Source: Hyaloperonospora brassicae (lineage: Eukaryota; Oomycota; Peronosporomycetes; Peronosporales; Peronosporaceae). Taken from it: a DNA stretch of 64,000 nt. This document shows positions 12,244 through 23,158 of the stretch, piece by piece. A program made the translations under genes and the position numbers. Positions within the stretch are counted from its first letter, which is position 1, and every line of letters starts with the position of its first letter. The notes under the pieces were generated by a model, which searched no databases, was not told the DNA's origin, and was given only the letters and a program-made list of their open reading frames with translations. The stretch is from assembly GCA_947650285.1 (NCBI GenBank), contig CANTFL010001204.1, positions 62,001-126,000 of the forward strand, in the 5' to 3' direction.

Positions 12244-13016
12244 TTTTTTAATCCGTTTGTGGCCGTGAATGCCATTTCATTTCCATCATTCTTGGTGGCA
12301 GATCGGCACTCAAACTGCTTGTGTCCGATCTTGTTACAGCGGTGACACTTCCCACGAAACGGCTGTTTCTTCTTCCAGCTCTCTTCTGCACCACGTTGTT
12401 TGCGCATTCCACGACCACGATCCTGTTTATGGCCTCCACGACCAACGCGGAAAGCTCCTTCGGAGACCTCTTGCTGCTGCTTCTTCTTGTGTTCCTTCAA
12501 CAGCTTTTCTTTCACATCCACCATCGTCACACCCATGGAATTCTCAATGATGGACACAATCATCTCGTACTCTGCCGGTAAGCTACTCAGCAGAACTGTC
12601 ATCTGGCGTGCGTCGTCCATGGTATCGCCCACCGCCTCCATACTCAAAACAAGTTCATCGAAACGGTCGAGGTGGCTCACCATGTCGCCTCCCTCATCCA
12701 TACGAAATTCGTGCAATCGACGTGTCAGTGCCACTCGATTCTGAAGGTTTGTCTTGTTGTAGTAGTTGCGTAGTGTTTCCCATGCTTCCTTCGCAGTGCG
12801 AGCATGTCGGATCTTCGTCTGATGCTTTACTTCGATCCCTTGAGCAATAATAGCAAACGCCTTCATGTCCTTGACCTTCCAATCCTCCGTCATCTCCTGC
12901 TCCGACTTCACTTCCAAGATGTGCTCTAGCAGGCCCTTCCTCGCAAGTGTCATCTTCATATTGAATTCCCAATGGAAGTAGTTGTCTGTTCCAAGCAGGT
13001 CATCGGGTTTCTTCAT
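12207..13016 (-). CDS. gag: Copia gag protein
   Basis: A 269-codon frame with an ATG at 13016, 46 bases downstream of the primer-binding site. The N-terminal two thirds matches the copia gag (UBN2-like) layout: a W-E-F-N-M-K-M start region, a KEAWETLRNYYNK segment and an LLSSLPAEYE motif. Near residues 225-238 is a CCHC zinc knuckle, CHRCNKIGHKQFEC, which binds nucleic acid. A basic R/K/Q-rich stretch precedes the knuckle. The frame overlaps pol by about 31-37 bases and ends shortly after a slippery A AAA AAG heptamer. It packages element RNA in the virus-like particle. Confidence 0.93.
   Translation of the reverse strand: MKKPDDLLGTDNYFHWEFNMKMTLARKGLLEHILEVKSEQEMTEDWKVKDMKAFAIIAQGIEVKHQTKIRHARTAKEAWETLRNYYNKTNLQNRVALTRRLHEFRMDEGGDMVSHLDRFDELVLSMEAVGDTMDDARQMTVLLSSLPAEYEMIVSIIENSMGVTMVDVKEKLLKEHKKKQQQEVSEGAFRVGRGGHKQDRGRGMRKQRGAEESWKKKQPFRGKCHRCNKIGHKQFECRSATKNDGNEMAFTATNGLKKDGCWTAAPRHI
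12243..12249 (-). promoter_or_regulatory. Candidate -1 ribosomal frameshift heptamer
   Basis: In the gag frame the codons run TTA AAA AAG GAT, so A AAA AAG is a canonical X XXY YYZ slippery heptamer in the right phase. A -1 slip gives ...KKGWLLDSGAS, exactly the usual copia protease entry. No downstream pseudoknot was worked out. A one-base deletion in the six-A run of an originally single ORF would give the same picture. Confidence 0.5.
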
Positions 13017-13050
13017 CGTACTGGCTTCTGGCAGAGGTCCTTAAGCTTTT

Positions 13051-13062
13051 GGGCTCATAACC
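13051..13062 (-). other. Primer-binding site for half tRNA-iMet
   Basis: On the element's strand the 12 bases directly after the 5' LTR read GGTTATGAGCCC. This is complementary to GGGCTCATAACC, the anticodon stem-loop of eukaryotic initiator tRNA-Met (anticodon CAT in the middle). There is no TGG start matching a tRNA 3' CCA end. Drosophila copia is known to prime from an initiator tRNA fragment cut in the anticodon loop and has a closely similar site. The adjacency is seen here; the mechanism is inferred from that family. Confidence 0.8.
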
Positions 13063-13316
13063 TGTTATGTCGAAGGAAAATTGGAAAGTGTATTGAATTA
13101 GTTTTCCTATGAACTTACTCGTCGTGTTATCTTCTTCTACCTTGTAACTTTCCCTGATCTTGATGGATTCTAGAACATACACTCAAGGTAGTTCTAGAAT
13201 CATCAGACTGCACGTGAACCGTTTACACCCTGTCGTATCATCGCTGTCTTGTCACTTGTGCGTAGCAAATCACAGTTGGCTTTGTTGACCGTGCATTGAC
13301 AGTGCACCCATCAACA
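13063..13316 (-). repeat. 5' LTR of the copia element
   Basis: A 254-bp LTR with TG...CA ends that matches 8515-8768 base for base by eye. On the element's strand it is followed directly by the primer-binding site. It should carry the promoter and polyadenylation signals of the element; no clear TATA box was identified. Confidence 0.95.
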
Positions 13317-13321
13317 TTTTC

Positions 13322-16300
13322 ATCCCAACGTTGCCGCGCGAATGTGTCCGATTGTTATTTCGTGCAGGTGACAAGTCGAATATAAGCTCAGCCGCTGTCT
13401 TTCCCTCGCGTTAAGTATCCACGCTCTGTCCGAAGCAGCCACTCCAAATAAAGGGCGGACCATCCGAATAGAGGGCGGACCGCCGTCCTTCGATCGAGAC
13501 GACGACGTTGAGCAGCTTTTGCAGCAGCACAGAACGCAGAAAGTCGGGGGAAAAGATCTCCTCATAGTGCGATGACCGAAGCAGTCGACGAGTCTGTGGA
13601 TCTGTGTACGAGTAGAGTCAGTAGTCAGGCGAAGGAGTTGAGGTGAAAGCGTCTTGACCCGTGAGGTCGAAACATCGAGACCTGTGCGGAATAATGTGGT
13701 GGCAAGAGGTCCTGTCCGAGCTCTTTGCTCATACATGGGACCTCTCGACTTCCTTTACACACACACACACGTTGTTGCATGGACATGGCCTGTGTCGCTG
13801 CTCGTATCCCAGAAACAACGACAAAGTGGTCCTCAAGTGCACGACGTACGCGACCAGTCGTCCTCTGTAGCATCGATTCCTTGGCGACAAAAGCGCCCAA
13901 CGTGGTCTTTTACAGCTGTGCTGCCGTCGCGACTCTGCAGAGCCAAAGCGCCACACGACCGATCGAATTCCGACCCACACGCGGTCTTTACTATGTGTGT
14001 GTGTGTGTGTGACGACAGCCGACGAGCGGATGATGCAAAAGCGCGTACGACTGATGGCAATCACCCGCTCGAGACCTTTACCGGTTCATGCCGTGTAGAA
14101 TAAGAAACACCGTTTGCTGTCGCGAAACGTCTCGCACCAGCGCGTTAGTCACCCGCGCAACAGTGCGCCGTAGCGGCGGCAGTTGACCTGTCAGTGCTTC
14201 CCATGTGGTCGCACTTTTACACGCACACGCGACGGCTGGTGCTGCTGCTTTACAAACGTCATCATCGATCGACCTGTCAGGTCTTTCCCGCACGATCGAC
14301 ACAAGGCGCATAAGGACCGCTAGCAGCACGTTGTGTACAAACCCAATGGCGCTTCTTCACTCGAGCCCCAGCAGGTGCTTTGCCATGCAGCACAAGTGCC
14401 GATGACTCACGTCTGCCGCTATTTGCACTGCAACAGACACGAAATTGTATCGGCAACGGAACTGCGAAAAACGTCACATGTCGTGTGAGACGCCCCGACG
14501 TATCGTCCAAGTGCCGACACTAGAGGCAGAACTCGCCCGTCTTGTGGTCCCTTGAGCTGTGTTGATCGCACTGGTCGAATTCGCTTCAGCAAGCAGTGCA
14601 TGGACGTAGCTCGACGGTGTCCTCGGGTGCTGCACTTGTCTCAGCAGTCTACATTCGCAGCAAGTCCCAAGTGTCCAAAAGCACCGAAGTTGTACAGCAG
14701 GTTGCCAGGACCACGTCGAGCGCATAAGAAGCACGCAGTTTCGTACAGGACGAAGCTGCTCGACACGTGCGAACGAAGCGGAATGGAAACTGGTTTCAGG
14801 CGCGTAGAGACTTTACAGCCCTCGTGTGCGTTGGCCGACGCTGTTTCGTTCGGCCAGCTGGGTGTGCAACTGGAAAGGACCGGACGGGCATTGGGCATTG
14901 GGCATTGGGCATTGGATCGCATGGCCAAAGCCTTTACGCAGGAGGATCCGCGACAGCTGAGATCGTGTTTGGTGCTGTGAGTACTGTCCAGACGGGAGTG
15001 CATCGGATGTAGCGAAACAACAGGCGGCGGTCGTAGAAAACAAGTCGAGCCATGCGCCCTGAGCGCCTTACCGCACGTCAGTTCTTGGCGTCAGAGCCGC
15101 TCGCGCCTGCATGATGGGCAGGGACATCGTGGTGATACGTGGTACGATAGTCGAAGGCGTGGGACCGAGTAGCAATTGGTTGAGCGTCCTGATCGCAGCG
15201 ACATGATATCTCACCCTGCGCGGTCCAGCCGATGATGGGGCAGGTAGTCCATGCAGGTGTGCAAGATGAAGGAGGAAGAGGGAGGCGAAGATCGCACACA
15301 AGCACAGGTTTGCGTCAGGGGTGGGCAAAGTCCTTACGCGGTCGTTGGTTTCTCGCTCTGGTGGTCGACCAATCTCGAATTCGACCGACATCAATGAGTC
15401 GTGGACACCTGCGCTCGAGCTTTGCAATCAGCAACGACGACGTGTGCGCTGTGCGGAGACTGGTTCTACGACCAGCACTGACTGGTCGGGCACACGAGTG
15501 GCGATGTTGGTCCCAGCGTCGACCAGCTCCCACGAAACTGTCCCAAGACCGTCGGTCATAGGGTTGAACTGATCGGCTCAACGAATGTCACGCAAGAGTG
15601 GGAAAGAAGGGAGTGTCGTTGTGCGGTCGGGTGAACAGCGTTGCTTGCTTGCTTGCTTGCGATGGGGTCGTGCTTGCGGCCGTCGTGCAACGTCAGTGCA
15701 TGTCTTCGTCCGCTTGTTTGACGACCGGCTACGGATGATCCGAAGGGAACTCGAACGGAGGGCTGAGTCGATGCGACACCCCCTGCGTTTCTCTCCTTTG
15801 CTCAGTTCTTGGACCCCATGTGACCCACAGGAGCTGTCGTGACGGTATCTACCGACGTGAACGCGGCAGCGAATCTCTTTGCCGACCGACGACTACGCTT
15901 GTACAGCTGGTCGCATGATACGCGCGCCTTGTAATCTCGAAGGATGTCAACTGTATACTGAAGCGCATAGGAGAAGTTTTGGGACATTTGCACTCAACTT
16001 GGCGCGGTGCTGCTGAGCTTTGTTCATCGACTGTCGCCGATTGTCTTTGCGTGGTCCTGTCTATCATCTGGTCGCAGGCCGCATACCGTAAGTCGCACAC
16101 ACATCGCTCTCATTCCTTCGTAACTCACACAACGGCTTTCTGGTCCTTTGGTCTCGATCCTGCCCGGAATCGACGGACATGGCCGGAAAAGCACATACAG
16201 ACAGACAGACTCGGACGTTCAGCTCGGCAAGTCGCAAACGACTTGCGCAAGCCTGGCTGAAGCTGCTACACACTATGCTTTGGCCTCCTGCAGTAACACC

Positions 16301-18455
16301 CCATCCTGCATGCCAAGAGCGATGGTTGTTTCTCGGTGGGTGCCGCAGCAAGAAGACCAGAAGATGCGAGTCCACTCCACACATGCGCGTTGCACCTTCT
16401 TAGAGCTGGAGCCCCCCCCCCTGGTCAGTAGTTTGCATGTCACGCCGTCAAAGCCCTTGCAGGTGCTCGAGTCGCTCGCTGTTTGTCACACAGACACACA
16501 TAGACACCGGACATACACAAGGCAGACCCACCCACCCACTCACTCACTTATACACACACTTCCTCACACCCACTTACACAGGACGAGGTGAACCCTTTTT
16601 CGACAGCCACCTGACCTTTTCTGTCGTCGCGCGTCCGATCGGAGCGAAGAAATCACTAATTTTTCGGGATGGGACATGAAACTTCACGCTTCGCGACACT
16701 CAGTTAAGTGCCCTACACCTGCCGTGTGGTTTCACGGAACGTCGAGATCGCGCGCTCGAGAAAGTGTCCAAAGGCGACAAAAAGACGAACCGAAAGGAAC
16801 CAAATGGAAGCAGTAGACGGAAGAAGCACAAGAAGAAGCACAAGACGACGACGACGACGAAGCTGAACGAAGGCAGCGACTCGATGATCACTTACTTGTC
16901 GCGGAAGTTGAGACCATAGCGGCGGATGAGGCGGCGAAGGTTTCGAGCTCGTGCGATGTGGCCACATATGACGGGGAAAAACGATTTAGATGGGCTGATG
17001 GGCTGAAGAGCTGAAGAGCTGTGCGAGGAGCGGCGCGGAACGACTGACGGCGGTGGTCCTCAACCGACGACGAACGGTCTCGACTTTGTCTTCCAAGGAG
17101 TGTTCCTTCGTTGACTCGTGGCCGCGACTCTCCACCGAAAGATGTGCGCAGCGAACGGCACGGCAGGACTCGACAAAGGAGTGCCGAACTCGGGCGCTGG
17201 CGACTCCACACCGTCTGTCTGGCAGGATAATGACGGACGGTTGTCAACTGATAGGCAAAAGAGGCAGCACTGGATCATCCGTGGCGATGGCTTCCGTCGT
17301 GTGGGGTCGGAGCGGTCGGAAGCCAGTGGCAAGTACCGTCTGCAGCTCGAACGAGACCATACGAGATCGCTCGCGGACCGACGGGATCGAGTTCGCGATC
17401 GCTGATACGGCGCCACTTCTGCGGGTGAAAAGAGACTTCCAGAGACGATCCTGTAGCACCGACCGACTGACCCACCGACCGACTGACCCACCGACTCGAC
17501 ACGAGACTGTGACCATGGGAGCACAACATCGCGCGGTCTGCCAACACGTCAACTGTCAGAGACGTCGGCGGACTCGTTCGAGCGCGTGTCAATGCTTTCG
17601 CCGTCCCTACGCTGCCTGACATTTGCTTGAACCCGCTTTGCTCGGATCGAATCCTCAACAGACTCGTCGACTGTTTGGTCGTCGCACGCACGCGACGAGA
17701 TCTCGTTTCCGGCTCTGGGAGGTTACGACTTCCTGTTCTTCCAGAACTGCCACTGCGAGCCATCGCACCAGCGGTCGCGCATCACACGTGACATCCGACT
17801 TGCTTTGCTCCCCGTTGTTCCTTCATAAGCCGTCTCTTGTGGGCTCCTTATCCCTACTGCTCGCTGTCGTTGCCACCTGCTGGCGCTGCGTTCAGGCGAT
17901 ATCCCCTCCACAGAGGCGGCGCGTCGCGGACGACTTTCCCGCATCGGCCTCCCGGCATAATCATCAGCAACCGCCACTGCGGTCAGCCCACGCCCAGCTG
18001 CTCGACGCCCGCGTTCGGCCTCAGCCGCAGCTGCAACAAATCCGGATCCTCGAATCGCTGCCGAGACGTCATCTTTTTCGCCTGCTTTGTGCGTCAACGC
18101 ACATCGCGCGCTCCCTACTCGTCCTACTGCTGCAAGACGTAAACAAAATCCACGAGCCGCAGCTCAACTCGAGTCTGTCGCGGGCCGCGTTTTGCCCGAA
18201 AGGATTGCGCGACGTACTACTGACAGTGGCACGGACGTGGCCTTCCTACCGACACGAGAGAGATAGCCGCACGACCAGTTCGTTGTCGTTCTTGTGAATG
18301 TGAGTGAGTGACTGTGTGTGTGTGTGTGTGAATGTGTACACGGAGGACAGAGCGGCCGTGGACCACTCGTCTCAAATATCCACAGCCGTTAGCCAGTCCC
18401 TTGTTTACTACCGTTCATCTCGTATCCCTTCGTCTCGCTCGACCCCTACCATTAA
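13322..18455. other. 5-kb gap with microsatellites, no convincing gene
   Basis: Many overlapping frames exist on both strands, as expected at this GC content, but none has an ATG-led, motif-bearing product. Simple repeats include (CA)n at about 13757-13770, (TG)n at about 13991-14011, four GGGCATT-type heptamers at about 14885-14913, (TTGC)n at about 15640-15660, CACC/CACT-rich DNA at about 16526-16580, a GACC-rich stretch at 17457-17495 and (TG)n at 18315-18331. The right end must hold the Nudix gene promoter. Confidence 0.5.
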
Positions 18456-19302
18456 ATGACACGGGCCACAAGTGCGACCAGCGATCCCTCTTCGGACGCT
18501 CGTGCTGCGCACGTCTCGAGCGTCGACGACCTTACAGACACGTCGTCGCGTCCCGATCGACCGACCAAACTCGGCTCGAGCAGTCTCCTGCAGTCGCGCG
18601 TCGGGCGGGACAAGCAACGGTACGACGGGGACACGCGGCTGCTCGTGTGCATTGTTGTAGTGGGACTGCGTTGTCCGAGAGAGAGCGGCGAGGCCGAGTC
18701 GAGGGCGGACACGTGTCTGCTCATCTCGAGCTCGAAAGACCCGACGCAGTGGATTTTGCCCAAAGGTGGATGGGAGACGGACGAGTCGGTCGTCCAAAGT
18801 GCTCTGCGGGAAGCCAACGAGGAAGCAGGAGTATGTACAGTGTGAGGAGGTCGTTGACCACTCGAGTCGAGTCGAGATCCGAGATCCCATATCCGAGATC
18901 TCGAGACCGAGTCCTTCTCTAGCTGTGCAGTTACATACTAATGCGGCACTTATATGGTGGGTACCTGCAGGTGGCGGGCCACCTTGTCGGCTCTCTAGGC
19001 ACGCTCGACTTTGTCAGCCGGCAGGGCACACGCTGTCGCTTCTACGGCGTCACGCTGCAGGCCACGCAGGTCTTTGACGACTGGGCAGAGCCCACGCGCT
19101 TGCGCAAGTGGGTACGTCGTTGCCACGCAAACGGCTTCGAGGCGTTTTCAATGCTGCGCCAATGCTTACTGTACTGGTCCCGTAGGTCTCGTTTGCGGCC
19201 GCGCGGGAGCTACTGCAGCACCGACCAGAGCTTGTGGAGATGGTAACGCGCGCTGCCGCGACGACGACGATGCCCCGTGTTGGTAACACACTGGACGTAT
19301 GA
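18456..19302 (+). CDS. Nudix hydrolase, diphosphoinositol polyphosphate phosphohydrolase type
   Basis: Proteins of this type (NUDT3/Aps1-like) cleave diphosphoinositol polyphosphates and dinucleoside polyphosphates. Proposed exons are 18456-18830, 18971-19111 and 19186-19302, all joined in phase 0, for 210 residues. Intron 1 starts GTATGT and ends CTGCAG; intron 2 starts GTACGT and ends CCGTAG. The Nudix box lies at about residues 100-126: it opens with KGGWE, continues through REANEEAG and has its catalytic glutamates. WILPKGG just before it is typical of the DIPP branch. Exon 2 supplies the conserved LGTLDF strand and a FDDWAEPTRLRKW segment, and exon 3 gives the C-terminal helix VSFAAARELL. 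Joining exons restores an unbroken Nudix fold, which supports the splicing. The N-terminal 60 residues are Ser/Thr-rich and probably disordered. Substrate preference is inferred from the family. Confidence 0.88.
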
Positions 19303-20921
19303 ATGTTACCCCGTACGCTGCAGTCCGAACGGAAGCTCAACGACTTGAGGATCTCGTACGTCCATCCAAATCTCTCTCTCTCTCTCTCTATCGCTATCGC
19401 TCGCGCTCTCTCGACAAGTTCTGGTCGGACAACGACGGAGCGCAGAGAGCCGATAACTTGCACGACAGTAATGGCCAAAACTGGTCGAGCGAGGAAGACG
19501 GAGGAGAAGACGGAGAAGAAGAAGAAGACAGAGATGAGAGAGAGAGAGAAAGAGCAGCTACACACCTGCGGTCGTACATGGACTCGAGAGATTGCGTGTC
19601 GTGTGTCGCCTTCCCCTTCCGTGGTACACTGTAGTAGTCGCAGTCGTCGTACTCGTACTCGTACTCGCACGAGTAGTAGTAGTAGTAGTAGTAGTAGTCG
19701 TCGTCGTCGTAGGAAGAGGTGAGCGGTAGTAGTACCTTTGCAGCTAAAGCCGCCCTGGATTGGGTTGCGCGATCTTTTTCTTTCAGGCGGTCCCACGTCC
19801 TCCTCCTCCCCCTCCCTCCCTCGCGAGTCGCAATGGCACCGACCACCTGTGCTGACGACAGTAGCGCGGCCTCCTTCTTCACGACAAGAGCCGTCTCCAT
19901 TGTCACGTTATCAGCGGGCAACGGGCGACTGGGTGGCGGTCGCTTCGTTTCTACGCTCTCACTGCATCTCGTGTGCGTGGATTGTCGAGCGCGTGGCCGG
20001 GCGTCACGGCCGACAGCGGAAGCCGGAGAGCCTGAGCCGACTCGGGCCACTGTACGTCAGTTGCTGGGTGGGCGCCGTCCATCTGCTGCCACGCACGCTG
20101 CGTGCTCCCCGTCCCCTCTCCCCGTCGTGCGAGGCCGACGATGCGAAAGAAATCAATCGCGCGGCCGCGGGCACGACACCACACGACGAGCGAAGTGGGT
20201 GAGTGGGCGCGACGCGTCGTGTCGCGGCTGCGTTACTCACAGCCGCCGCCGCCGCAGCAGCAGCGACCCGAGCGAGCTGACTTGTGAAATGCCGCCTAAG
20301 GAGGCAAAACCGGGGCACGCGAGTCTCGAGGCGAGCGAAAGTGGGGATTACGCGCGACAATCGACGGCCCTTGTCGACCGACGGACGGACCGTCGCGCCT
20401 GATCCGGCCGTCTGTCTCTCTGTCCGTCGCATCTGTGTGTGTCGAATCCTCCGTGTAGACCCACTGGCTCTGGTTTCCCCGAGCGAGTCCGATCGAAATG
20501 ACGAAACGGAGGTCCGGCGATAGACACACAGGAAGGGCAGGAAAGGCCACAGGACAGCTCAGGCAGACAGGAGGGAGGGAACGAGAGAGGAAGGAACGAC
20601 TACGATACCGAGAGAGACGAACGCTTTTGGGCTGTCGAGCACGCGGCGACGCGTCGACCATGTGGTTGTCGTCGAGCTATTGTCGAACAAGCGGTTCGAC
20701 AGCAGTCGGTGGCAGTCGACGACGACGACAACGGGGCCAGCAAACCAGTGGACAGGAACCGACCGCGCGTTTGTCGTGTCCCCGTCGCGACAAAGAAACG
20801 TAACGCGAACGCTCTGCTCGTTTTGGCGAGTTGCACGCCCGCAGTGGTTACTCCATGTCCCCATGTGACGAGGAGGACGAGCGATCAATGTGCCTCAAAG
20901 TTGTTCCGCAGTTACTGTAGT

Positions 20922-20953
<32 letters not shown>

Positions 20954-22655
20954 CGTTTGTCAGGACGTTTTGCAGCCACGTAATACATCGATCGGTCGCC
21001 TGTGTATCTGTGTGTGTCTGTGTGTGTGTGTGTGTGTGTCGGTCGTCGCCTCTGCGCGCTCCCGACCGCTCTCTCTCTATTGTCGTCGGTCCCCTACCCG
21101 CTCTGTTCAGTCTGCGCGCTCCTTTCGAGTCGGTCCGCCAGCCGCACTTGGAGCGGACGCTCGCGTGAGCGCTCGGGAGCTCTTTAATATCTTTCGGCGC
21201 CGCTCGTCCGTCTGACGTGGCGTAGCGAACGCGACTGTTGTGAGGTGGCAAACCCAGCGGTCCACTGTGTGCCGCCTGCTGCTGGGAGCGTCTGCCGCCG
21301 TCCCGAGCCGTCCGGCCTGGCGAACGCGTTGCCCCAATGCAACACGAAATTTTGGTCCGACTCTCGAGATCAGTCGTCGCAGGAGCAGCACGTCGTGACC
21401 CACGACGAGCATCGAATGGACGAGACGCAGGTGAGATCCACCCACGCACGTTCCCAGTGCCGTGACCGACCGAGTGAGTGACTGCGATACAACACGAGGG
21501 CTCAGATGTGGGGCTTTGTAGACGACGATGACGAGGAGGAGGAGGAGGAGGAGGAGGAGGGACTGTAGACTTGCAACGACGACGTCGCCGTCCGCTCGAA
21601 AGCGTCGGCGGGCGGTCGCCACGTGCGCAAGCGGCTGCTCGACTCCCCGCCGCGTAGTCGCATCGTGTCCATCCCATCGACCGTCGCAACCACTGCAGCC
21701 GGTGGAGCGCTCAGTCACATTGTAGTCGTCGACGACTCTTGTGCGTGTCCACGGCCTCGTAACGACCCGAAAATCCATTGCCGACAAGAGCGGCCACGCA
21801 ACAGACGTCCGGTCCGTCAGTTGTTCGCGCCCGACAATACCACTCACGCACTAACGCACCAACAACAATAACAGTAGCAACGACAATAGCAACGACAACA
21901 GCAACGACGACAACAACAACAACAACAGCACTCGCAACAGCACTCGCAACAGCAGCAATAACGACAATCGCGACAATCGCAATCGCAGCTATAACGGCAA
22001 CCGCAGTCGCAGCAATAACAGTCACAGTTTCCGCATGACCGGAAACCCACGTCACCAGTGGTGACTGCCGCCAGAAGGCGCGCGCGCGCCGCGAGGAACA
22101 GTGCCAACTTGCGGCGTGCGACACTCGGCGCGACGCATCCAGCCGGTGGGTACAGCGCCGGGCGCGCGTCGACCAGCTGGGGCAGCCACGACCCGACGAC
22201 ATCAGTCGCGACGGAACGGCTGCTGGCGCGGACAAAAATAGAACCTCGACTTTTTCACCGGGGGCTAGGGGTCGGAACGACTCCCCCTCCCCCCCCCGCC
22301 CGTCTGCTGCCGCTGGTCGCCGTGTCGTGACGAGCCCTGTCATTGTTCGTCCACCGCTACTGCTACTGACTGCTACTGACTGCTGCTGCTGCTGCTGTCT
22401 CCACCTGTTGGTATTGCGACTGCAGCGGCGCTGTCGACTCGTGCGCTCGCTCCCTCTCACGCTGTCGCTCGCCCCTTTTTCCCGAAAGACTGTCATTTCT
22501 CGAAAAGCCTCTGCGCAACCACACGCCAGTGCCTCCTCCGCCTTCTACTACACTACTTCGGCTACTTCGGCTACTTCGGCTACTACAGCTACTGCAGCTA
22601 CTTCGGCTGCTTTTGCTACTTTTGCTGCCATCGCACGCGAGCGACCGCCGTCGAC
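19303..22655. other. Simple-repeat-rich gap, possible unrecognised spliced gene
   Basis: Dominated by microsatellites: (TC)n at about 19371-19391, GTA/GTC triplets at about 19650-19712, (GA)n at about 20921-20953, (TG)n at about 21011-21040, GAG triplets at about 21535-21560, CAA/CAG triplets at about 21866-21955. Long frames here (for example on the minus strand across 19394-20050) are mostly repeat translated into Tyr, Asp or Ser runs. Two places carry reasonable splice signals: GTGAGT to CACAG at about 20198-20240, and GTGAGA at 21431 to GGCTCAG at 21506. The latter would join a QEQHVVTHDEHRMDETQ-type exon to a short acidic tail ending at a stop near 21568. No start or family was found, so no gene is called. 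Confidence 0.4.
22552..22625. repeat. Tandem 9-bp CTACTTCGG-type repeat
   Basis: About seven imperfect copies of a 9-bp unit (GGCTACTTC with variants CTACAG, CTGCAG, CTGCTT). They lie 30 bp upstream of the ATG of the acidic protein gene, in what is probably its 5' untranslated or promoter region. Confidence 0.75.
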
Positions 22656-23120
22656 ATGCGTCAACGCACGAAGAGCGTCGTGAACGTCCGCGAGTACTTT
22701 CGCATGGACGGCAGTGGCGCGCCGGAACAAGAGGACGACGACGACAACGACGGCGACTGGAAGCGCCTGTTGGCCGCGTTGCACGGCGTACCAGTGGGTG
22801 GCCGCGGCCGCCGCAGTAGCAGCAAAAGCGGCAAAGCGTTCAATGTGATTGCGCCCGAGAGCAAAAAAAGCGCGCGGGGGCGGACGTCCACGTGCGACTC
22901 GCTCGACGACACGGACGACGACACGGACGACGAGACGGACGACGACGCAGACGACGACGGCATCCTGCGCGTCCGCGCGTGCAGTCACGACCGCCGCATT
23001 AGTTTCCACGCCGACGTGGACGTGGTGGAGATCCCGGCGCGCTCGAGCTTTGACGCCGAGTACAAGCAGCGCGTGTGGTACTCGCGGGACGAGCTGCGGC
23101 GCAGCCAGACGTGCTGCTAG
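22656..23120 (+). CDS. Acidic protein with C-terminal RVxF-like motif, function unknown
   Basis: A 154-residue ATG-led frame that I do not recognise as a named family. It begins with a short basic segment and has an acidic stretch near residues 25-33, a Gly/Arg/Ser-rich part, and an Asp/Thr repeat (about residues 84-101) of DDTDDDTDDETDD type. A conserved-looking end follows: RISFHADVDVVEIP, then WYSRDEL near residues 142-148. RISF fits the RVxF docking motif for protein phosphatase 1, and the [VF]xF...EIP...WYSRDE arrangement recalls stramenopile proteins of unknown function. A PP1-regulator role is therefore a guess from the motif. The gene is convergent with the HECT ligase gene, 822 bp away. 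The well-ordered C-terminus argues against a chance frame. Confidence 0.65.
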   Translation: MRQRTKSVVNVREYFRMDGSGAPEQEDDDDNDGDWKRLLAALHGVPVGGRGRRSSSKSGKAFNVIAPESKKSARGRTSTCDSLDDTDDDTDDETDDDADDDGILRVRACSHDRRISFHADVDVVEIPARSSFDAEYKQRVWYSRDELRRSQTCC

Positions 23121-23126
23121 ACGCGA

Positions 23127-23158
<32 letters not shown>

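Larger units (their letters stand above)
8515..13316 (-). mobile_element. Complete Ty1/copia LTR retrotransposon
   Basis: The element is 4802 bp. It has 254-bp direct terminal repeats beginning TGTTATG and ending CATCAACA, which look identical when read side by side. The 5-bp sequence TTTTC occurs immediately outside both ends (8510-8514 and 13317-13321), a target-site duplication. On the minus strand the order is 5' LTR, primer-binding site, gag, protease, integrase, RT, RNase H, purine-rich tract and 3' LTR, the copia order with integrase before RT. Both ORFs are full length. Identical LTRs and open frames mean recent insertion. The only break is a -1 phase change between gag and pol. Confidence 0.96.

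Noticed and set aside
13051..13062. Apparent tRNA-Met anticodon arm
   Set aside because: Not a tRNA gene: only 12-13 bases match and they sit exactly at the LTR junction, so this is the primer-binding site.
17623..18297. 224-codon plus-strand frame just upstream of the Nudix gene
   Set aside because: It contains no ATG at all, and the opposite strand is equally open. A Leu-rich stretch looked coding-like but matches nothing I know.
19394..20050. 218-codon minus-strand frame with Tyr, Asp and Ser runs
   Set aside because: Much of it is translated GTA/GTC and TC microsatellite. The N-terminal part looks plausible but lacks any recognised domain.
20924..21040. GA and TG repeat tracts considered as possible CRISPR-like or telomeric DNA
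   Set aside because: Plain dinucleotide microsatellites with no spacers and no telomeric unit.
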